Positions 14,326 to 27,089 of a DNA stretch of 64,000 nt are shown piece after piece. Position 1 is the first letter of the stretch. Each line of letters opens with the position of its first letter. Under the pieces are notes generated by a model. That model saw nothing but the letters and a program-made list of their open reading frames with translations. It did no database searches and was not told the DNA's origin. This DNA is from Helicoverpa zea. Its lineage: Eukaryota; Arthropoda; Insecta; Lepidoptera; Noctuidae. A program made the translations under genes and the position numbers. The stretch is from positions 9,486,001-9,550,000 of the forward strand of contig NC_061459.1 in NCBI RefSeq assembly GCF_022581195.2, given 5' to 3'.

Positions 14326-15114
14326 TAATACCCGTCACTATTGTTAATAGCTGCCAGTTATTAATTTTAATATTACAGCTAACCATAAATAAATGCGTAA
14401 TGTCAAAATGATGCAACCACACTAAACGCTTACGGATGTGCAAAGGCTCGTATTTTTTTAAAGCTTTGGACTGTTTTTCTTTGATGACGTGGTTGTAAGC
14501 AAGGGTGGCTTAGTTTTCAATTTGGGAGAAGCAGAGCTTGCATAGCACAGACTTACTGCAAGGCTTGTTGATGGCGTGTTCTTACAAAAGATGTCACGAA
14601 AACGGAGCGCCACACTCGAAAATGGGACGACGTTTTGTTATACTTAGAAACGTGAGTTAACTATATAACTTTAGGTAGGTATTTAGAGTGTTATTTCGTA
14701 CATGTAGTCCAGAGAGAATTCAAAATTAAATAGTGCAACTGAATCTACTGGGTACATAATTAAATAGTTCCTCGCACTTACAAACTATTAGATGTTATTT
14801 TTTTCTTTAAGTAAAATACACATTTTAAGAAAGAAAAGTCCTAAAATGGTTTGTAAATAATACTCGCTACACTACACTATTGCAAATAAAATATCGTAGA
14901 AAATTACATATAAATGTTGCGAGAAAACTGGCACGTTGCCTAAGAATGTCGGCCCATTTCTTTCAGTTGACAAGTGCAAAATGCGTGCATGCAAGCAAGC
15001 AGATGTCCTATGTTTCACATGAAAATGGAATTAAATTGCGATACAAGATTTTCTTTTGTTGGATGCATTTTTAGTTTTTTACCTATATATCTGATCAAGA
15101 GAGACAAATGTTTT

Positions 15115-15232
15115 TCATCATCATTCATTTAAGAGCCCAGCTCTTGTCGGTGCAGCTCCTTCCGTTTACACCTATCTAGTGCCAACTCCTGAACTTCCTT
15201 ATACGTCACAACCTTCACCTTTTCTTTTTATA
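15115..15232 (-). mobile_element. 5'-truncated LINE tail, end of the reverse-transcriptase protein plus GATGATGATGA tail
   Basis: On the minus strand a short open frame reads ...VKVVTYKEVQELALDR...ELHRQELGS and stops at 15129-15131. A GATGATGATGA-like microsatellite tail runs on to 15115. Ending the protein a few bases before a trinucleotide tail is typical of RTE-like non-LTR elements in Lepidoptera. Only about 32 codons remain, so this is a dead-on-arrival insertion. I could not define a clean target-site duplication. The family call rests on the ALDR...LG ending and the tail, both recalled from memory. Confidence 0.6.
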
Positions 15233-15888
15233 TAAGTTAATTCATTAAAGTGTGCAAACAGACAAAATCCATATTTTTGACAGAGGCTGAGGACAAAAAG
15301 CTATTGCATGTAAACATCCAATGAATACAGGTTAATCTTCAATAGATCATTCCATTCACATTCGAATGATTGAAAACCAGACTGTGTCTCTTTTGGGTTC
15401 CATAAATCGATTTAAAGTCTTTGGCTAAAATATAAGGGCATTAGTTCAATAGGTCTCGTGTCGAGAGCTGTGGTTGAAACTAATTCAACATAGTTTTGTC
15501 TTCAAAACGCATGTCTAATATTGAATACGTTATAAGGGACTTCAATATCAGTTTCAATATGTACTCGATCAGGCTTTCAGTTATGTGTGTATTTTATATA
15601 TTAAAAACCATCACCATTCAGCTATATTTTTAGTATTATGTATGTAAACGAAATACTTTATCGTTTTCTAACTGATCAGAATTAGCTGTCTTCAAGTGCA
15701 ATACGTATTTTATAATTAGTAACTTAAAATTAGAATACTGGGAATTAATAAAGGACCTTTGGTAGGTACTAAGGGTAAAGTTCTATCTGATTGGCCTCCA
15801 GGCATACGAACATCGTGACTTTGTGTATAAGTAAACGTAGATATATAATAACGACACCGCAGTAGCCGCATACTAACAACTTTTATAT

Positions 15889-16066
15889 AGTTGGCCGACA
15901 GTTTTTTGGGACTCAAAAATGTATATGGAATCGAATGGTAATGCGCACATTACAAAGATCAAAAGTGTTCGGCCGATATCAGAGCGACTGAAAAGATGAA
16001 ATGGTGTCAAGATTTTATTTAAAGAAAATTTTTGCCCACTGTTGGCCGACTGTTCAGTCTGCCGTT
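15889..16066. repeat. Dispersed repeat with GTTGGCCGAC arms
   Basis: GTTGGCCGACAGT at about 15889 is mirrored by a near-complement (ACTGTTGGCCGAC) at about 16038-16050, giving an imperfect inverted repeat around roughly 150 bp. The right-hand part (CTGTTGGCCGACTGTTCAGTCTGC) recurs in diverged form at 61942-61986 (+) and 54522-54567 (-). It is therefore a genomic repeat, but its class is not evident. Confidence 0.4.
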
Positions 16067-16069
16067 TGC

Positions 16070-18880
16070 GGGTAGTCTAATAACGACACCTTAGTCTAGA
16101 GATTGTTATAGGGGAAGGGCATAAGAGTGGCAGTTTGCACTGTAGCGTGTTGGCAATGTAAGCGTTTACTGCATTCTTTGTGGTCAAAGGGTCATAAGTT
16201 ACTGTGCTACATTTATGATGTGGCGTTTTGAAGATATTTATAACTTTACGTGGTACAAGCGGTGTTGTGTATGAATATAAAGGTTACATAGATCACTAAA
16301 CAGTCGTGATCGCCAATATCTACGTGTTTACAAAAATCATGCATGTTTTACTCCTCTATTCGATCTGCATAACATTAAAATAGCAAAAGATAAAACAGCT
16401 CAAAATAAATAATCGCAGACCAGTTTGTGCAATCAAACTATTCAAAAACAAACTGCAAAAAGCATAAATATGCCACACTTTTTACTTAAACCACAATCCA
16501 TGATAAGTAATTTGCCGTAAAAACGGTATCTAACATCAAAATTCAACTGAAATTAATTTGTCTGATTACTCGGAATTGTAATTACATTGTCTTTGAACTA
16601 GCATTTCCAAACATTGTTTATATTTGATGTGAACCAACCGCGAGATTGATTACGTCACGGAGATTATGAATAACACAGTTAGTACGTGGTACGTTAGTTT
16701 CACTAGCTGAATTACAGTCTACGTAAATTGTAATTGTATTGTTAATTTATAATCCTAGTAACACATGTTAATATCTCAAAAGTTTGTTGTCTGTGTTCGG
16801 TGCGCGGAATAGCGTTAATTTTACTAATGAACTATGAATAAATTAGTTGCGTGACATTTGAAGGGAATGTCACCTACGTTTAGCCTTTGTTTGTTTTGTT
16901 AGTAAAACTGCGAATTGTCTTATTGCATTTGTTAAACACACGTGTTAAATACATAAAACACAAAGATGTTATCTGATTAGTTAGTACTACGAATAACGTT
17001 AATTATGTCCAAGGTCCGCAGAAACAGCGATAAATCCTTTTAGCAATCCGAGATTTCAGTTTAAAATCCAGCAAACCACCATTAACCCTCGTACATCACG
17101 GGTACAACCGAAGCTTGAAAAATGAATTGGTACGTAGAGATAATTAAATCAGCAGGCACACAGTTAAGCGTGCCGGGGCCAAATGCCCGGGGACGCGGGA
17201 TCAGGCGTGCCAATCAAACAAACTGAGACAGATTGATGTCCGGGACTGCGCCGAAAATAACGGGACATGCATTAACCATGACTACGCATTTATTGCGCGA
17301 ATTTGGAAAACTGGACGCCGAGGATCAAAGGACTAGGGATGCAAATATTGTGTTTAGGCACGGTGTGATATCGCCGTTCGAAAATCTTTGAACGTTGTAA
17401 CTTTTTGATAGATATGTGTTTTTAATCTAGGATGTAGTTTTTGTAAGGTATCTAGGCATTAAATAAGCTAATGTAGGCGCTTACATCAAAGTGGGTTTGG
17501 TTGGTAGTTTTTGTTAACCCTTCAAAAAAACTACACGATTCCCCATGCCTTCTTAATGATTCTTATCCTTATTGCGTAATCGATTTTTAATAAGCCGTTA
17601 TTAATCATGAGTCTATGTCAAATAATTTAGTGTTTTTTGGCTTGATTCGTACAATTTGTGTAAAAAACTGCTAACCGTGTTGTTTACTAATGTTTCGCAA
17701 GAATGATCTAATGTGATGTTATCTGGGATTTCGTAGAATTGCATGTATGCAATCATCCAAGTCATTAATTATAATCAAAGGGAAAAATTCACTTAAGTTT
17801 GATATTTATACCTAGAGTTTGAAATATGTTGTTTTAGAAGCTTGGGATATTGTGTTAAATTCGGAAAATATTTTATACATAACCAGCATGTGCTGTTTTC
17901 ATTTTAGCTTTTGCCTCTAGCTAATAAATGAAACCCACTGCAATATGAGGTACATACAATTAAGAATTTCCGCCCCGTTCTTATTAGTTCTCGTATATAA
18001 CACCCAGTCGTGAACCTAAGTTGTTAATAAAAGGACCGTCATAAAAGACTCGAGCAGACTTGCCTTGCCAAAGACAAAGCTAAAAGAGACGAGAAAACTT
18101 TGAAAATGGGAAATGCTTTGACGAATAAATTTTAAGTAAAACTGACATAGCCGGCACACCATTCTTTTCATATTTACAGCTAACATTTTCATTTAAGAAG
18201 TGAACAATAAACATTATTACACTATTTTTCATAACGACAATTCCAATGATATTCAAATTTCTCAACGTCTTTATTTGAAACTGGCATTACATCGTCGGAA
18301 ATCGATTCATTGGAAAGTGACTTACTCGAAATTGAATTCGATTGTTCATTCCTATTATAATGTACCCTTGGAGGTTTAATCAAAAGATTTGTAATGTGTT
18401 TTATTCACAGTCCCACAGCCCAGTTATTATTGCGGTGTTATTTTGTAACTTTATTAGAGTAATGTATTATGAGTTGTAATTAATGTTGTTTAACAATGGC
18501 GGGCAGTGTCAGGCTTTTAAACAATGTCAGGTCACGACAGATGGACAAACCTTCATGGCACTGCGACTTCAAGGTTTATGTCAAATGTCATGACTGGAAT
18601 GCCGGATCAACAGGTACAGTCGCGAATAAATTTAAATAGATCGGATTAGAAGTAACTAAAGATATTTTTAGTCATACTTATTTGCTCATTGCTTTGGATT
18701 GTCCGTCTAGAGATTTATTCCATGTTACTGCTGAGTGATAAATGAAGGCGTTTAAAAGGTATTAAGACCATTTTAAAAGCTATTTAAGTTATTATTCTAG
18801 CTTTGTGAATCATAGCGGATGTTATTAAAAATGAAAGTCGTTTTGTACTGACTTGACATTTAGAATAGAATATTAGATAG
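16070..18880. other. Non-coding DNA with a GC-richer patch at about 17085-17340
   Basis: No gene or recognised transposon is visible. The block 17085-17340 has clearly more balanced composition than its flanks, including a run around GCCGGGGCCAAATGCCCGGG, and lacks stop-free coding structure. It is a candidate conserved regulatory element, by inference from composition only. Confidence 0.3.
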
Positions 18881-18881
18881 C

Positions 18882-19006
18882 AGACTATGGTAATTACGGA
18901 AGATGTCCAGGATAGAGCGAAGTGGAAGAAGAAGATACGGAAAGCGGACCCCGTCACAAGACGGTATAAACGCTAAGAAGAAAAAGAAGAAGACTATGGT
19001 AATTAC
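18882..19006 (+). mobile_element. 93-bp LINE stub with perfect 16-bp target-site duplication
   Basis: The 16-mer AGACTATGGTAATTAC occurs at 18882-18897 and again at 18991-19006. Between them lie 93 bp that read EDVQDRAKWKKKIRKADP...RRYKR and then stop, followed by a GAAGAAAAAGAAGA tail. The DRAxWxxxIRKADP ending is one I recall from the C-terminus of lepidopteran non-LTR reverse-transcriptase proteins. The structure of protein tail, purine microsatellite and perfect duplication is a textbook product of target-primed reverse transcription that aborted very early. The unmutated duplication suggests a fairly recent insertion. Confidence 0.85.
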
Positions 19007-19716
19007 AATGTTTTGCTATTTTGTTAAACAATGTTAGCACCTTATGTGATTTACTGTGCATACTAAGCATTATCTAATTTATTTAGCCCAACCAAAAGTC
19101 TATTTCAATCAGTGAATACGAACCAATCTCAATGAATAAACTAACGGTAAGTTATCGAATCGGCGCCAAAACTTTAATGAACCAAACAGAGCAATAAGAT
19201 TACTACTTTATTGTATTGTTGAAGCATTTAATTGTTGTACAGTAAGTCATTAAGATAACAGATTAATATACGGCTGAGATTTCGCGGCTGATACGCGTTG
19301 CTATGACAACTATAAACACGATTTTGATACTAATGTTCGACATTATCGAGGTGGACGCTAATTTTTAATCACGGTGCGGTTACCAAAGGCTGTTTTGACT
19401 TCAATGGGCATTGCTTACTTTTGTTTTGAAAGATTTTGATAGCATCTATTATTTAGTGAATGAGTGTTATGAAGACGAACATTTTTGAAGTGATTTACCA
19501 ACTATGCAAAGACATTTTTACGATAGACTAACAAGTAATGTACTTATTCTAAAGCCAATTTAGATCAATCAACTTTGCAAGACAGTTGACAATTGCTTGC
19601 AAAACACTGACTAAAAATAATAAATTGATTTCTAAAAAGACTGTTATTGAAAGGTTTAAAACTATCAGCTGCTTACAAAAGATGTAATTAAAGTAAATGT
19701 CTAGAGCGCTGTAGTT

Positions 19717-19806
19717 GCTCCTTAGCTCAATAGGTGGTATTTAGCGCAATTGAACATTTAATATATTTAGAGAGAGCTACTAGAAGTGGGTTAAAGTTCA
19801 AATGAA
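19717..19806 (+). repeat. tRNA-like sequence, probably a degenerate SINE head or tRNA pseudogene
   Basis: CTTAGCTCAATAGGTGG at about 19722-19738 matches the internal pol III A box of a tRNA gene very well. About 50 bases further on, GGTTAAAGTTCAAAT resembles a degraded B box. The intervening sequence cannot be folded by eye into a credible anticodon arm, and no T-run terminator follows directly. It is more likely an old SINE head than a working tRNA. Confidence 0.4.
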
Positions 19807-19809
19807 GCA

Positions 19810-21800
19810 ATCTTATATGGAACACTAATAAGTTTAGTATTGTATCAGTTTGTGTGAGCTTTGTGTCTGTAAAAGCTCTCTTGAAACGTGTTTAATTTTA
19901 GCACTTACAACTTGAGTCTTTATTTTGAAAGAGTTGCTGTAAGAGCTTAATTAGAACAAAAACGTCATTTTATTGGGTGCCAGTGTGGTTGTGGTGCCAG
20001 TTTATTGAGCATAAATATTGAAAACAGTACTCAAAAGATAACTGGAAGATGTTCCATACCTTAAAAGAAGCTTCATTTGTACGACGATGTGACCTTTACA
20101 ATATATTGTTTTATAGGCTTGCCCACGCCTGCCTTGAAACATGCGTACATGAAAAATAAATAACTGTGAGTAAACAATGAATTTTATTGTTATGCAATTC
20201 GTTACATCAATTATGATGTATGTTTATATTTAATTGTTTAACATTGACCTCAGAGACGTGGGCCATGCGAGAGCGAATGCAGCATATGCAGGTACGCCCC
20301 TATTCGCATACAGTGTGGCAAGCCATGTGGGTAGATGTACTATTGTTCTATCTGTGACAATATAAGCATTGCATGTTTAAGGCAATTGCGAAAAGGTTTT
20401 TTTATTTGCCGGATTACGACATGCTCAGAATCGTAGATACGACATTACCATTTCTTCATAACAGGATATATTATAGGTACCTACTATATTTTAAAATCAA
20501 ATGGTGCTTTTATGATAACCATTTCAAATCCTACCTTAAATAGCTCTCTAGAGGCGGGGAGAAAATCGAGGCCCAGCAACACACGCATTCAAAGCTCGCT
20601 CAATTTACACAATTTACGACCGTCAATAAAATATAATTGCATTTCACAATGAACCCTTGATTTTTACGTTATCAGATATCATTTGGTTACCATGACTAAA
20701 TGGTCGTGTGCCCTTTGTAATAACAACAGTACAAGTTCAAACAAAGCGGTATTTATCAAACACGTATCGAAATTAATGACAAGAACTGGCTACCGGACCG
20801 TTCGTATCTAAATTAAATTCATGAATCAATTGTCCCTGTGACAGGTCATTTGCTAAACGTACTTCGCGTTCGTAACCTATCAGTTGCTATCGTGATTATG
20901 TTTAATAACTGGCCTGAATACTTTGGCACTAAGTGTCGGAGGGTCATTGGTTGACAATGAACTCAAACTGTCTAATAACAGTTATAATTGATCGCGGTAC
21001 TTGTCAATCGGACGTGATTGTATTGTGGTTTGTTTATATTTGTTTAATTATGGTGTTAGTAGGCGATCTAATGGTATAATTACGCCACAGCTTTGAAGAC
21101 GTCATATGAAAGTGAAGTACTCATTATTTTTGATTGATTCCAAGTCAATCATATCATTTTTCTTTCGCAAAGCCACTATAGAACCCACTGCCATCATTAT
21201 GATTAAATAACCTTATTTTTGTAATAACAAGTTGTACAACCAATGAAGCAAAATTTTCTTAAATTAAATTAAGGCTTGGTTTCATTAAAGTTAGGCAAGA
21301 GTTTTGAAGTTTACGCCTATTTCAATGTTAACTAAGATATCAAGTTATTGTTTTGAAATATTGGTACTCTGATATTCTTTTGTTTATTATGAAGTAAAAG
21401 GTTATCAAAAGCGAATACAGATGAAGCAAAATATCAAGGTGATACAATGTGATATTTATGATATTTGCTGAGTGGTGCGTTTGATTCTCCCGCCAAAAGA
21501 TAGTTATTTTGATAATCATGCAGTGTAAATTTGCGATTGTTATCGAACAATATAAATCAATTGGATATCGGAATGTATCAGCGCTTCAAATATCCTGAAT
21601 GTAGATTGGACTATAGAGATCTATTGACGCGTATTTGATTTCGTATTATTCTATATTAGTTAGTTTTGTTACACACGCCAACTATTTCATTTTCCAATAT
21701 CGTTAATGTTTTTCGCTTTTGCATAAATCCGACGTACGTATGTACTTACTGTCCTTGCGATACTAAAACCATCAAATGTAAACGGTTTTTTTCTTTGATT
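19810..21800. other. AT-rich non-coding DNA, no gene seen
   Basis: GC-richer patches at about 20240-20340 and 20550-20610 stand out slightly. No coding frame or shared repeat was recognised. Confidence 0.45.
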
Positions 21801-21984
21801 AAGGGCAAATAATAAGCTGCGGGTTGTTCGAAAGAGATACCGCGGCCCTGGTACATAAACGGCCTATGACGGAACACGACGGTTTTTAGTCAGTAAGAGT
21901 CTGACACTCCCTCACTGCTGCTAACCCACAGCGGGAGGGGTCATTTGAAGATTTTTGACGTCGGAAAAAAAAGGGCAAATAATA
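21801..21984 (+). mobile_element. 156-bp retrotransposon tail with A-tail and 14-bp target-site duplication
   Basis: The 14-mer AAGGGCAAATAATA flanks the insert on both sides (21801-21814 and 21971-21984). The 156-bp body contains GATACCGCGGCCCTGGTAC, later CTAACCCACAGCGGGAGG, and ends in GTCGGAAAAAA just before the duplication. An A-tail plus a target duplication means insertion by target-primed reverse transcription on the plus strand. A second, antisense and deleted copy of the same family is at 24957-25078. I recognise the sequence as a common lepidopteran repeat, but cannot name the LINE or SINE family. No protein frame is evident. Confidence 0.8.
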
Positions 21985-24955
21985 GCAAGTCGTCCATCTT
22001 TAATTAGTAAACAAACCTATTGATAACTGCAATAGGTCGAAACTGACATGGTATCGTGTGTTACTTCAAAATAACGTGCGTGTCACGACTGTATATCAAT
22101 TTATGGGATCCAATCTATGTTGTTAACTAATTGCTTGCTCGTTTTGTTTGTAGTTATTTTAATTTAAGTAGGCACAGCTGAATTTGTGAATTGAAACAAT
22201 TTTTTTTTACAGTAGTTTTTTACAGTCGTTCGGGGAAAATGAAAGCAATTATCTAATTTTTAAATTAACTAGCGTTTTACATTATACCTAACCACTAAAA
22301 ATATACCGAAGTTTGAGATAAACTACAGTGGTGTAAGGTCAGCGGTTAAATTCATTATTTCCTAAACCAAACGTGTTGCATTGTAAGTCTTTGCTACTCA
22401 CTAATATTTTTGGAAGTGAGTCGAGTGCCTTAGTCACGATGCTATTGTGAAAAATTTATGCAAGTTACCGCAACAGTTTTCAAACTATTTATGGAATAAG
22501 CATTTGAAGGTTGACACTTAAATGGCAAGAATAGTGAATGGTTTTTCTATAACAAAAGAGGAATTGTAAAATTTTGGTTAATTTTGAAATAATATTTCTA
22601 AATATTTGTGTGCGAACAATAGGTACTTTGTGGTGTTGGCTGAATTACGTATAATTTATTTCCTAATTGCAAATGTATATTGAGAGTTTTTTAAATCTTA
22701 TGTGCCTCGAAATAGTTACATTTATTTGTTATAAGAGCATTTTTTCGTTTTTTATACCCACGCAGTATTATGAACGCAAAAAGTAAACAAACAGTTGAAT
22801 GACTTATTCGATTCGCTGGTTCAGTGAAAACGAGTTGTTTATTTTTTCGATTCTCTATTGTGATGTCGATCAATCGATCAAATGTCGGTTAACAATGTAG
22901 TCGAGTAGGTATCGATATAGTATCGATTATTGACGCAAAATGTTTGAAGAATTATGTAACGGTAGACCTTGAAGCTTGACCCTAATCGTGATCTGCGGCT
23001 GTGACCGCGCGTGGTACAAGTGTGAGAGGTAGCGATTGCTAATATAATTATTATTTTTCCTTATGACCTTCACGGTGGAATGTTCTGGTTACTGTTAAGG
23101 TAAAATGTGGAGAAACATGACTGATATCACTTTAATAAAAATTAGGTCAGAAAAAAATTAAAAATTGTCCGATAGCTTTGCATTTTTAATTTTTGTCAAG
23201 TAATTAACTCCTTTTTTACTATAACATGGACCAAACAAACAGCAACAAGAAGCAGTCGTGATCGTATGCATTTGGAGTCATAACTTACGTCCATGTTCGA
23301 GCACTTCAAAGCCAAGAGAGCAGTGACAGACAACTGAAAGTGTTACGAAGGGCACACCCCAAGACAGGACATAATAAATTGTCGCAGCCCACGGAAATAC
23401 AAACACCTTGAACTATTTGTAACAGAGACAAATAGCCCGTTTTGTCTAAAACACATACGTATGTGTATTTCTATTGAAAGTTTCGTTAATAATTTTGACA
23501 GGTCCTTTGTGAGTTTTGACATTTACAAATGATACGTTTACGTGTGTATATTTCCTCATTGTTGGTTTACGGATAATAATTGGGCTTAGATATTAATTGC
23601 TGGTTGTTTTAGAAGTTTGATAATAAGGTTTATTCTCAACTAATGCGGTTGTTATGAAAGATTAATGATTGTTTTTAATATAACTTATCCCGTGAGTTGT
23701 ATTTTAATAGGCGTTGTAGGGTTTGAATGACTACTATATAATGGTGTTTTGACAATGTCAATGCTTAATGACTCATTACATTAACGAGGTGCGCAACCTT
23801 TGCTGTCCAAATTAATGATTGCGATGAATGCTTGAGTGTCTGTTTGTAAAGGATTCACTTTTAGCTAGGTAAATAGATATATTTATCTATTCGATTTTTA
23901 GCAGCGAGAGGTGCTATTTATTTTTCAAGTCCGTTTTCCTTAACCACATACGCAAGGTGAAGACAAAAAATACCTAGATAAGATTTTAATTGGCTAAAAC
24001 AGCAGTAAATCTTTTAACAGTAAGCAAAAGCTAGTACTTTAGTCCTTCCTGTGCAGTCTGCATGCATGATTGAAGTTCCATGCAGCTTTCTGCAGTGGAA
24101 ACGTAAAACTCCATGAAAGTTGCATATTGCATACGAGAACTTCGTTTGTTGTGACGTCAAACTTTGTTGCAAGTCTTATACAATAGAAAAGCAGCTTAAT
24201 AAACATCTGTAGCAAAAGTCAAGTCGCTTACATGTCGCCGACTGTGTACCTACTCTGCATGATCGAACAACGAATGGAAACCTTGTACCTAACAAGCTAT
24301 CTATTGTAAACCTATACAGCAAAGTCATCCACAACTTCTGAGCCATAAGTCTTATGCAAGATTGAACTTTAAAGTTACGACAATAAAGTTGACAATGTAT
24401 TCCACAAGCGTCTAGATAGTGAAACAAGTAATGCACGTAGTTACAGTCACAACATTTTCTCACGAAGATGTAGGACAAAAACAGAAATAAAAACTGCTGC
24501 CGATAAAAAATATCAGTGATTTGCTGTTTTTACTGTTTCCGAAGTTTTAGCTAATTTAATTACAGTATTTCCTGGTTTTGAAAGAAAAGCTATTTTTGTA
24601 TAGGTAGACAAAAAGCTTGGCTAAAATATGGTGGTACAGTCAGCAGGCAGAGATTTTCTCTCTTAAATAAAAGATTTAGGTATATTTGGTTTTGTCCAAA
24701 AAATGGATCAGCCATATTTATCTTTTTCAATCGCCTTAAAAAAGTCAATAGGCATGTGAAAGCAAAAGTCTTTACAATCTTCACTTTTACTGCTCGTTCA
24801 ATTTGGATTGTCTCTGAATATTTTTTTGTTTAGTTAACTAGTTTCTAGTTTTATACTTTTTCTATGGCAATAGATTACTTTCCAATATTTGAGATTTCTT
24901 TAAGATGTTATCAATTAAGTTACGCTTTTACTAGGCGATATTGCTCAACGTCTTA
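21985..24955. other. AT-rich non-coding DNA with minor hairpins
   Basis: No gene was recognised. There is an AT-rich inverted repeat (AAAAATTAAAAATTG with a near complement) at about 23153-23205. The word TATCGATA (the DRE core known from insects) occurs near 22911-22918, close to GTATCGAT. A frame at 24176-24478 (minus, 100 codons) shows no domain and looks like chance. Confidence 0.45.
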
Positions 24956-24956
24956 T

Positions 24957-25078
24957 TGAAAATCATCAAATGACAGACGCTTATTGACTTAAACCCACCA
25001 TGTTCCTTCTTAACTCCTTTATGTACCAGGGCCGCGGTAACTCTTTCGAGCAATCCCGTACCCCGACCAAAATTTTGC
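24957..25078 (-). mobile_element. Antisense, internally deleted copy of the 21815-21970 retroelement tail
   Basis: Read on the minus strand, it contains GCTCGAAAGAGTTACCGCGG, CCTGGTACATAAA and then TCATTTGATGATTTT, in the same order as the element at 21815-21970. The CTCACTGC...GCGGGAGG segment is missing. No target duplication was found, so this is an older or rearranged copy. Confidence 0.65.
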
Positions 25079-25099
25079 TTAATGTCTTAAGCAAAATTT
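25070..25099. repeat. Perfect 13-bp-arm hairpin
   Basis: AAATTTTGCTTAA (25070-25082), a 4-base loop TGTC, then the exact complement TTAAGCAAAATTT (25087-25099). It sits at the truncated end of the antisense retroelement copy. It is too short for a microRNA precursor and is most simply a mutation product or element junction. Confidence 0.6.
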
Positions 25100-25829
25100 A
25101 TTTGTATGTACTTACTAAAATACCTTCATAATTATTATTATGCATGCCTGAACGTAAATGTTTTGGCGTTTCAAGCGTCGTTTAGCTCACGAGTTTGACA
25201 CGAGGCGACACGCACGTGTCTAAGTCAGGGTTCACAGGTTATCGGTGTGGCTTTGGTAACATTAATTCTGCCTTTACACCTCTACTGTAATTAGGAATGC
25301 GATACCCACGCCTCTTAATTGCATATTAAAAAGGATAGTAGGTATAGCTTGCTTGAGCTGAAATAAAGACCACTAGCTCATTCTAAGTGCGCCAAAAATG
25401 CCTTGGGGTAACGTAATTTCAGCGTAGTCAAGCTATAGGTATCTACAGAAACGTATGCAATGTAGGTATTGATATGTATGTATAATTTCACGGTACAAAA
25501 GACATGGAAACTCTAGCTTGTTAAACCTATTTTTTGATCTAATACAAAACGAATAAAAGAACCTTGAAAAGTAAACGTAAATGAAAACCAAATTCTGGAA
25601 AAGTACCAGTCAGTTTTTACACGGGTTATATAGAAATGTGCCTAAATAAATAGGCAAGTATTTGAAGTAAAACAATTAAAGTATAACATGACCCTATCGT
25701 ACAAGGAAACTTTTGGGTTTTCAATTATAGTTTTCTTTAGTTTATCTTTAAGTCTGGATTACATTAGATGTATTTTACAATAGACCACTCTTTCAACTAT
25801 TGAAGACTTAAAAGCTGTAAAGCTTTATG

Positions 25830-25976
25830 GGCCTTACTACAAAAACTTTAAACCCTGTTTTACACTTGTCTAATAAAATTTTGGCTGCAAAATGAACCAT
25901 ATGTCAACGTCATAATTTGACATTTTTTTAGACAAGGCATAAACTGACGTTTAAAAGTTTTTGTGGTAAGACGGTA
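25830..25976 (+). mobile_element. 147-bp MITE, copy A
   Basis: It begins GGCCTTACTACAAAAACTTT and ends AAGTTTTTGTGGTAAGACGGTA. The ends form imperfect terminal inverted repeats of roughly 45 bp, and the centre carries ATGTCAACGTCATAATTTGACAT, itself an inverted repeat. No coding capacity is present. Copies of the same length lie at 33007-33153 and 56045-56191, all in the same orientation. Target duplications could not be fixed. It is a non-autonomous foldback DNA element; the superfamily is not assignable by eye. Confidence 0.85.
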
Positions 25977-26029
25977 TATGTTTTAACTTATTACTTAATC
26001 ATCTGCCTGACCCATGGCCGTGCCTTTAT

Positions 26030-26200
26030 ATGATGTTAGGGTTGACTTCTAGTTTCATGAGCAGCAGCTGAGTACCAAATAAGTGTTATACATATAGTGA
26101 CTACCTGTACGACCCCCTCAACCGAGTTACCTGGACAAGAGCGGTACCCCTTTATATGTCTGGTTGTCACACTAACTCTTCAGAATTACTTAGCTGGCTA
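26030..26200 (-). mobile_element. Diverged antisense copy of the retroelement tail found at 59741-60179
   Basis: On the plus strand the order GTTGACTTCTAGT..., CAGCTGAGTACC, ACGACCCCCTCAACCGAGTTACCTGG, GGTACCCCTTTATATGTCTGGTTGT is the reverse complement of the order in the copy at 59741-60179. Divergence is substantial, and small indels are present (for example extra bases after GAGTACCA). This suggests an old insertion. No duplication was visible. Confidence 0.6.
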
Positions 26201-26204
26201 CATT

Positions 26205-27087
26205 ATACATTTCAGTTATAATAGGGTTCGCGAACTGAGAGGGGGACATTAATTAACACTGAAACTAACGTGCAGCTTTGTTTAACAAACGCATTACACG
26301 ATTTAGTCTTCGCTTTGGTGACGTACAGAACAAGGAAGTGGGAAATATGGAAGCGACGCGGAGTTTGTAAAAATTTAGGACGGAAGAAATTGATGGTTTT
26401 AAAAATATTATTTCGTCTTAAGAGCTTTAATTTTCTTAAACAGTTTCTTTGTTTACATCTATGGATTTGCAATATCTTTTGGTTTTACGCGGGTTTCAGC
26501 CTATTCTTATTTTTATATTTTATTAAAGTAAACAGCCACGTTGTGCTAATAGGAAGTATACATACAGTGTAATCTTTTATGATGATATTTTATTTATATG
26601 AAATAAAATTTTATTTAAATAAAACGTTACCAGTTAATGTTTTTTTATGAATATATAAACCCGATAATGATTTTACATCAGTTGTAATAGCGAGATGTTA
26701 CATGATTCTCACTTTCTGTTTCATCTATTTCCTTATATATTAAACACATTTCTTGTAATAAAACATTAATTAATATCTTTATTGCTGAGATTAGTACATA
26801 AGAAGAAAACTACAGTAATATAACTATTTATGTTAAGCTTAACCACGTACAGGTCTTCTTTTATATTTTACAGCATAACTATTTGAAGGTTTGTATAAGA
26901 ATTTCCTGTTGTTAAAATTTTACTTTTACTAAGAGACCTCGGTCTAGCAAAAATAAGCATGCAGACAAACTGCCAGTTTCTTTAAATCTACTCTTTCAGG
27001 CAAGCGATTTAGCCTAACTAATTTCGGTACAAGTTCAATTTTCATTATGTAAAAACAGTTCAGTCACATACTCTGCCATGGACTAAG
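26205..27087. other. AT-rich non-coding DNA
   Basis: Frames open on both strands at about 26212-26572 overlap almost fully and contain no recognisable domain, so I do not call a gene. The rest is TA-rich DNA with several AATAAA words that occur by composition. Confidence 0.45.
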
Positions 27088-27089
27088 TA

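Noticed and set aside
19717..19806. Functional tRNA gene
   Set aside because: The A box is good, but the B box is degraded, no anticodon arm or acceptor stem could be drawn, and no terminator follows directly.
24176..24478. 100-codon minus-strand frame rich in cysteine
   Set aside because: Cysteine spacing does not match zinc fingers or a secreted disulfide-rich family. There is no upstream promoter or splice context.
25070..25099. MicroRNA precursor hairpin
   Set aside because: The 13-bp stem with a 4-base loop is too short. The other hairpins in the window are transposon ends or also short, and no familiar insect microRNA seed sequence was spotted.
26212..26572. Two overlapping frames on opposite strands
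   Set aside because: They are almost fully complementary to each other, of which at most one could be real, and neither has a domain signature.
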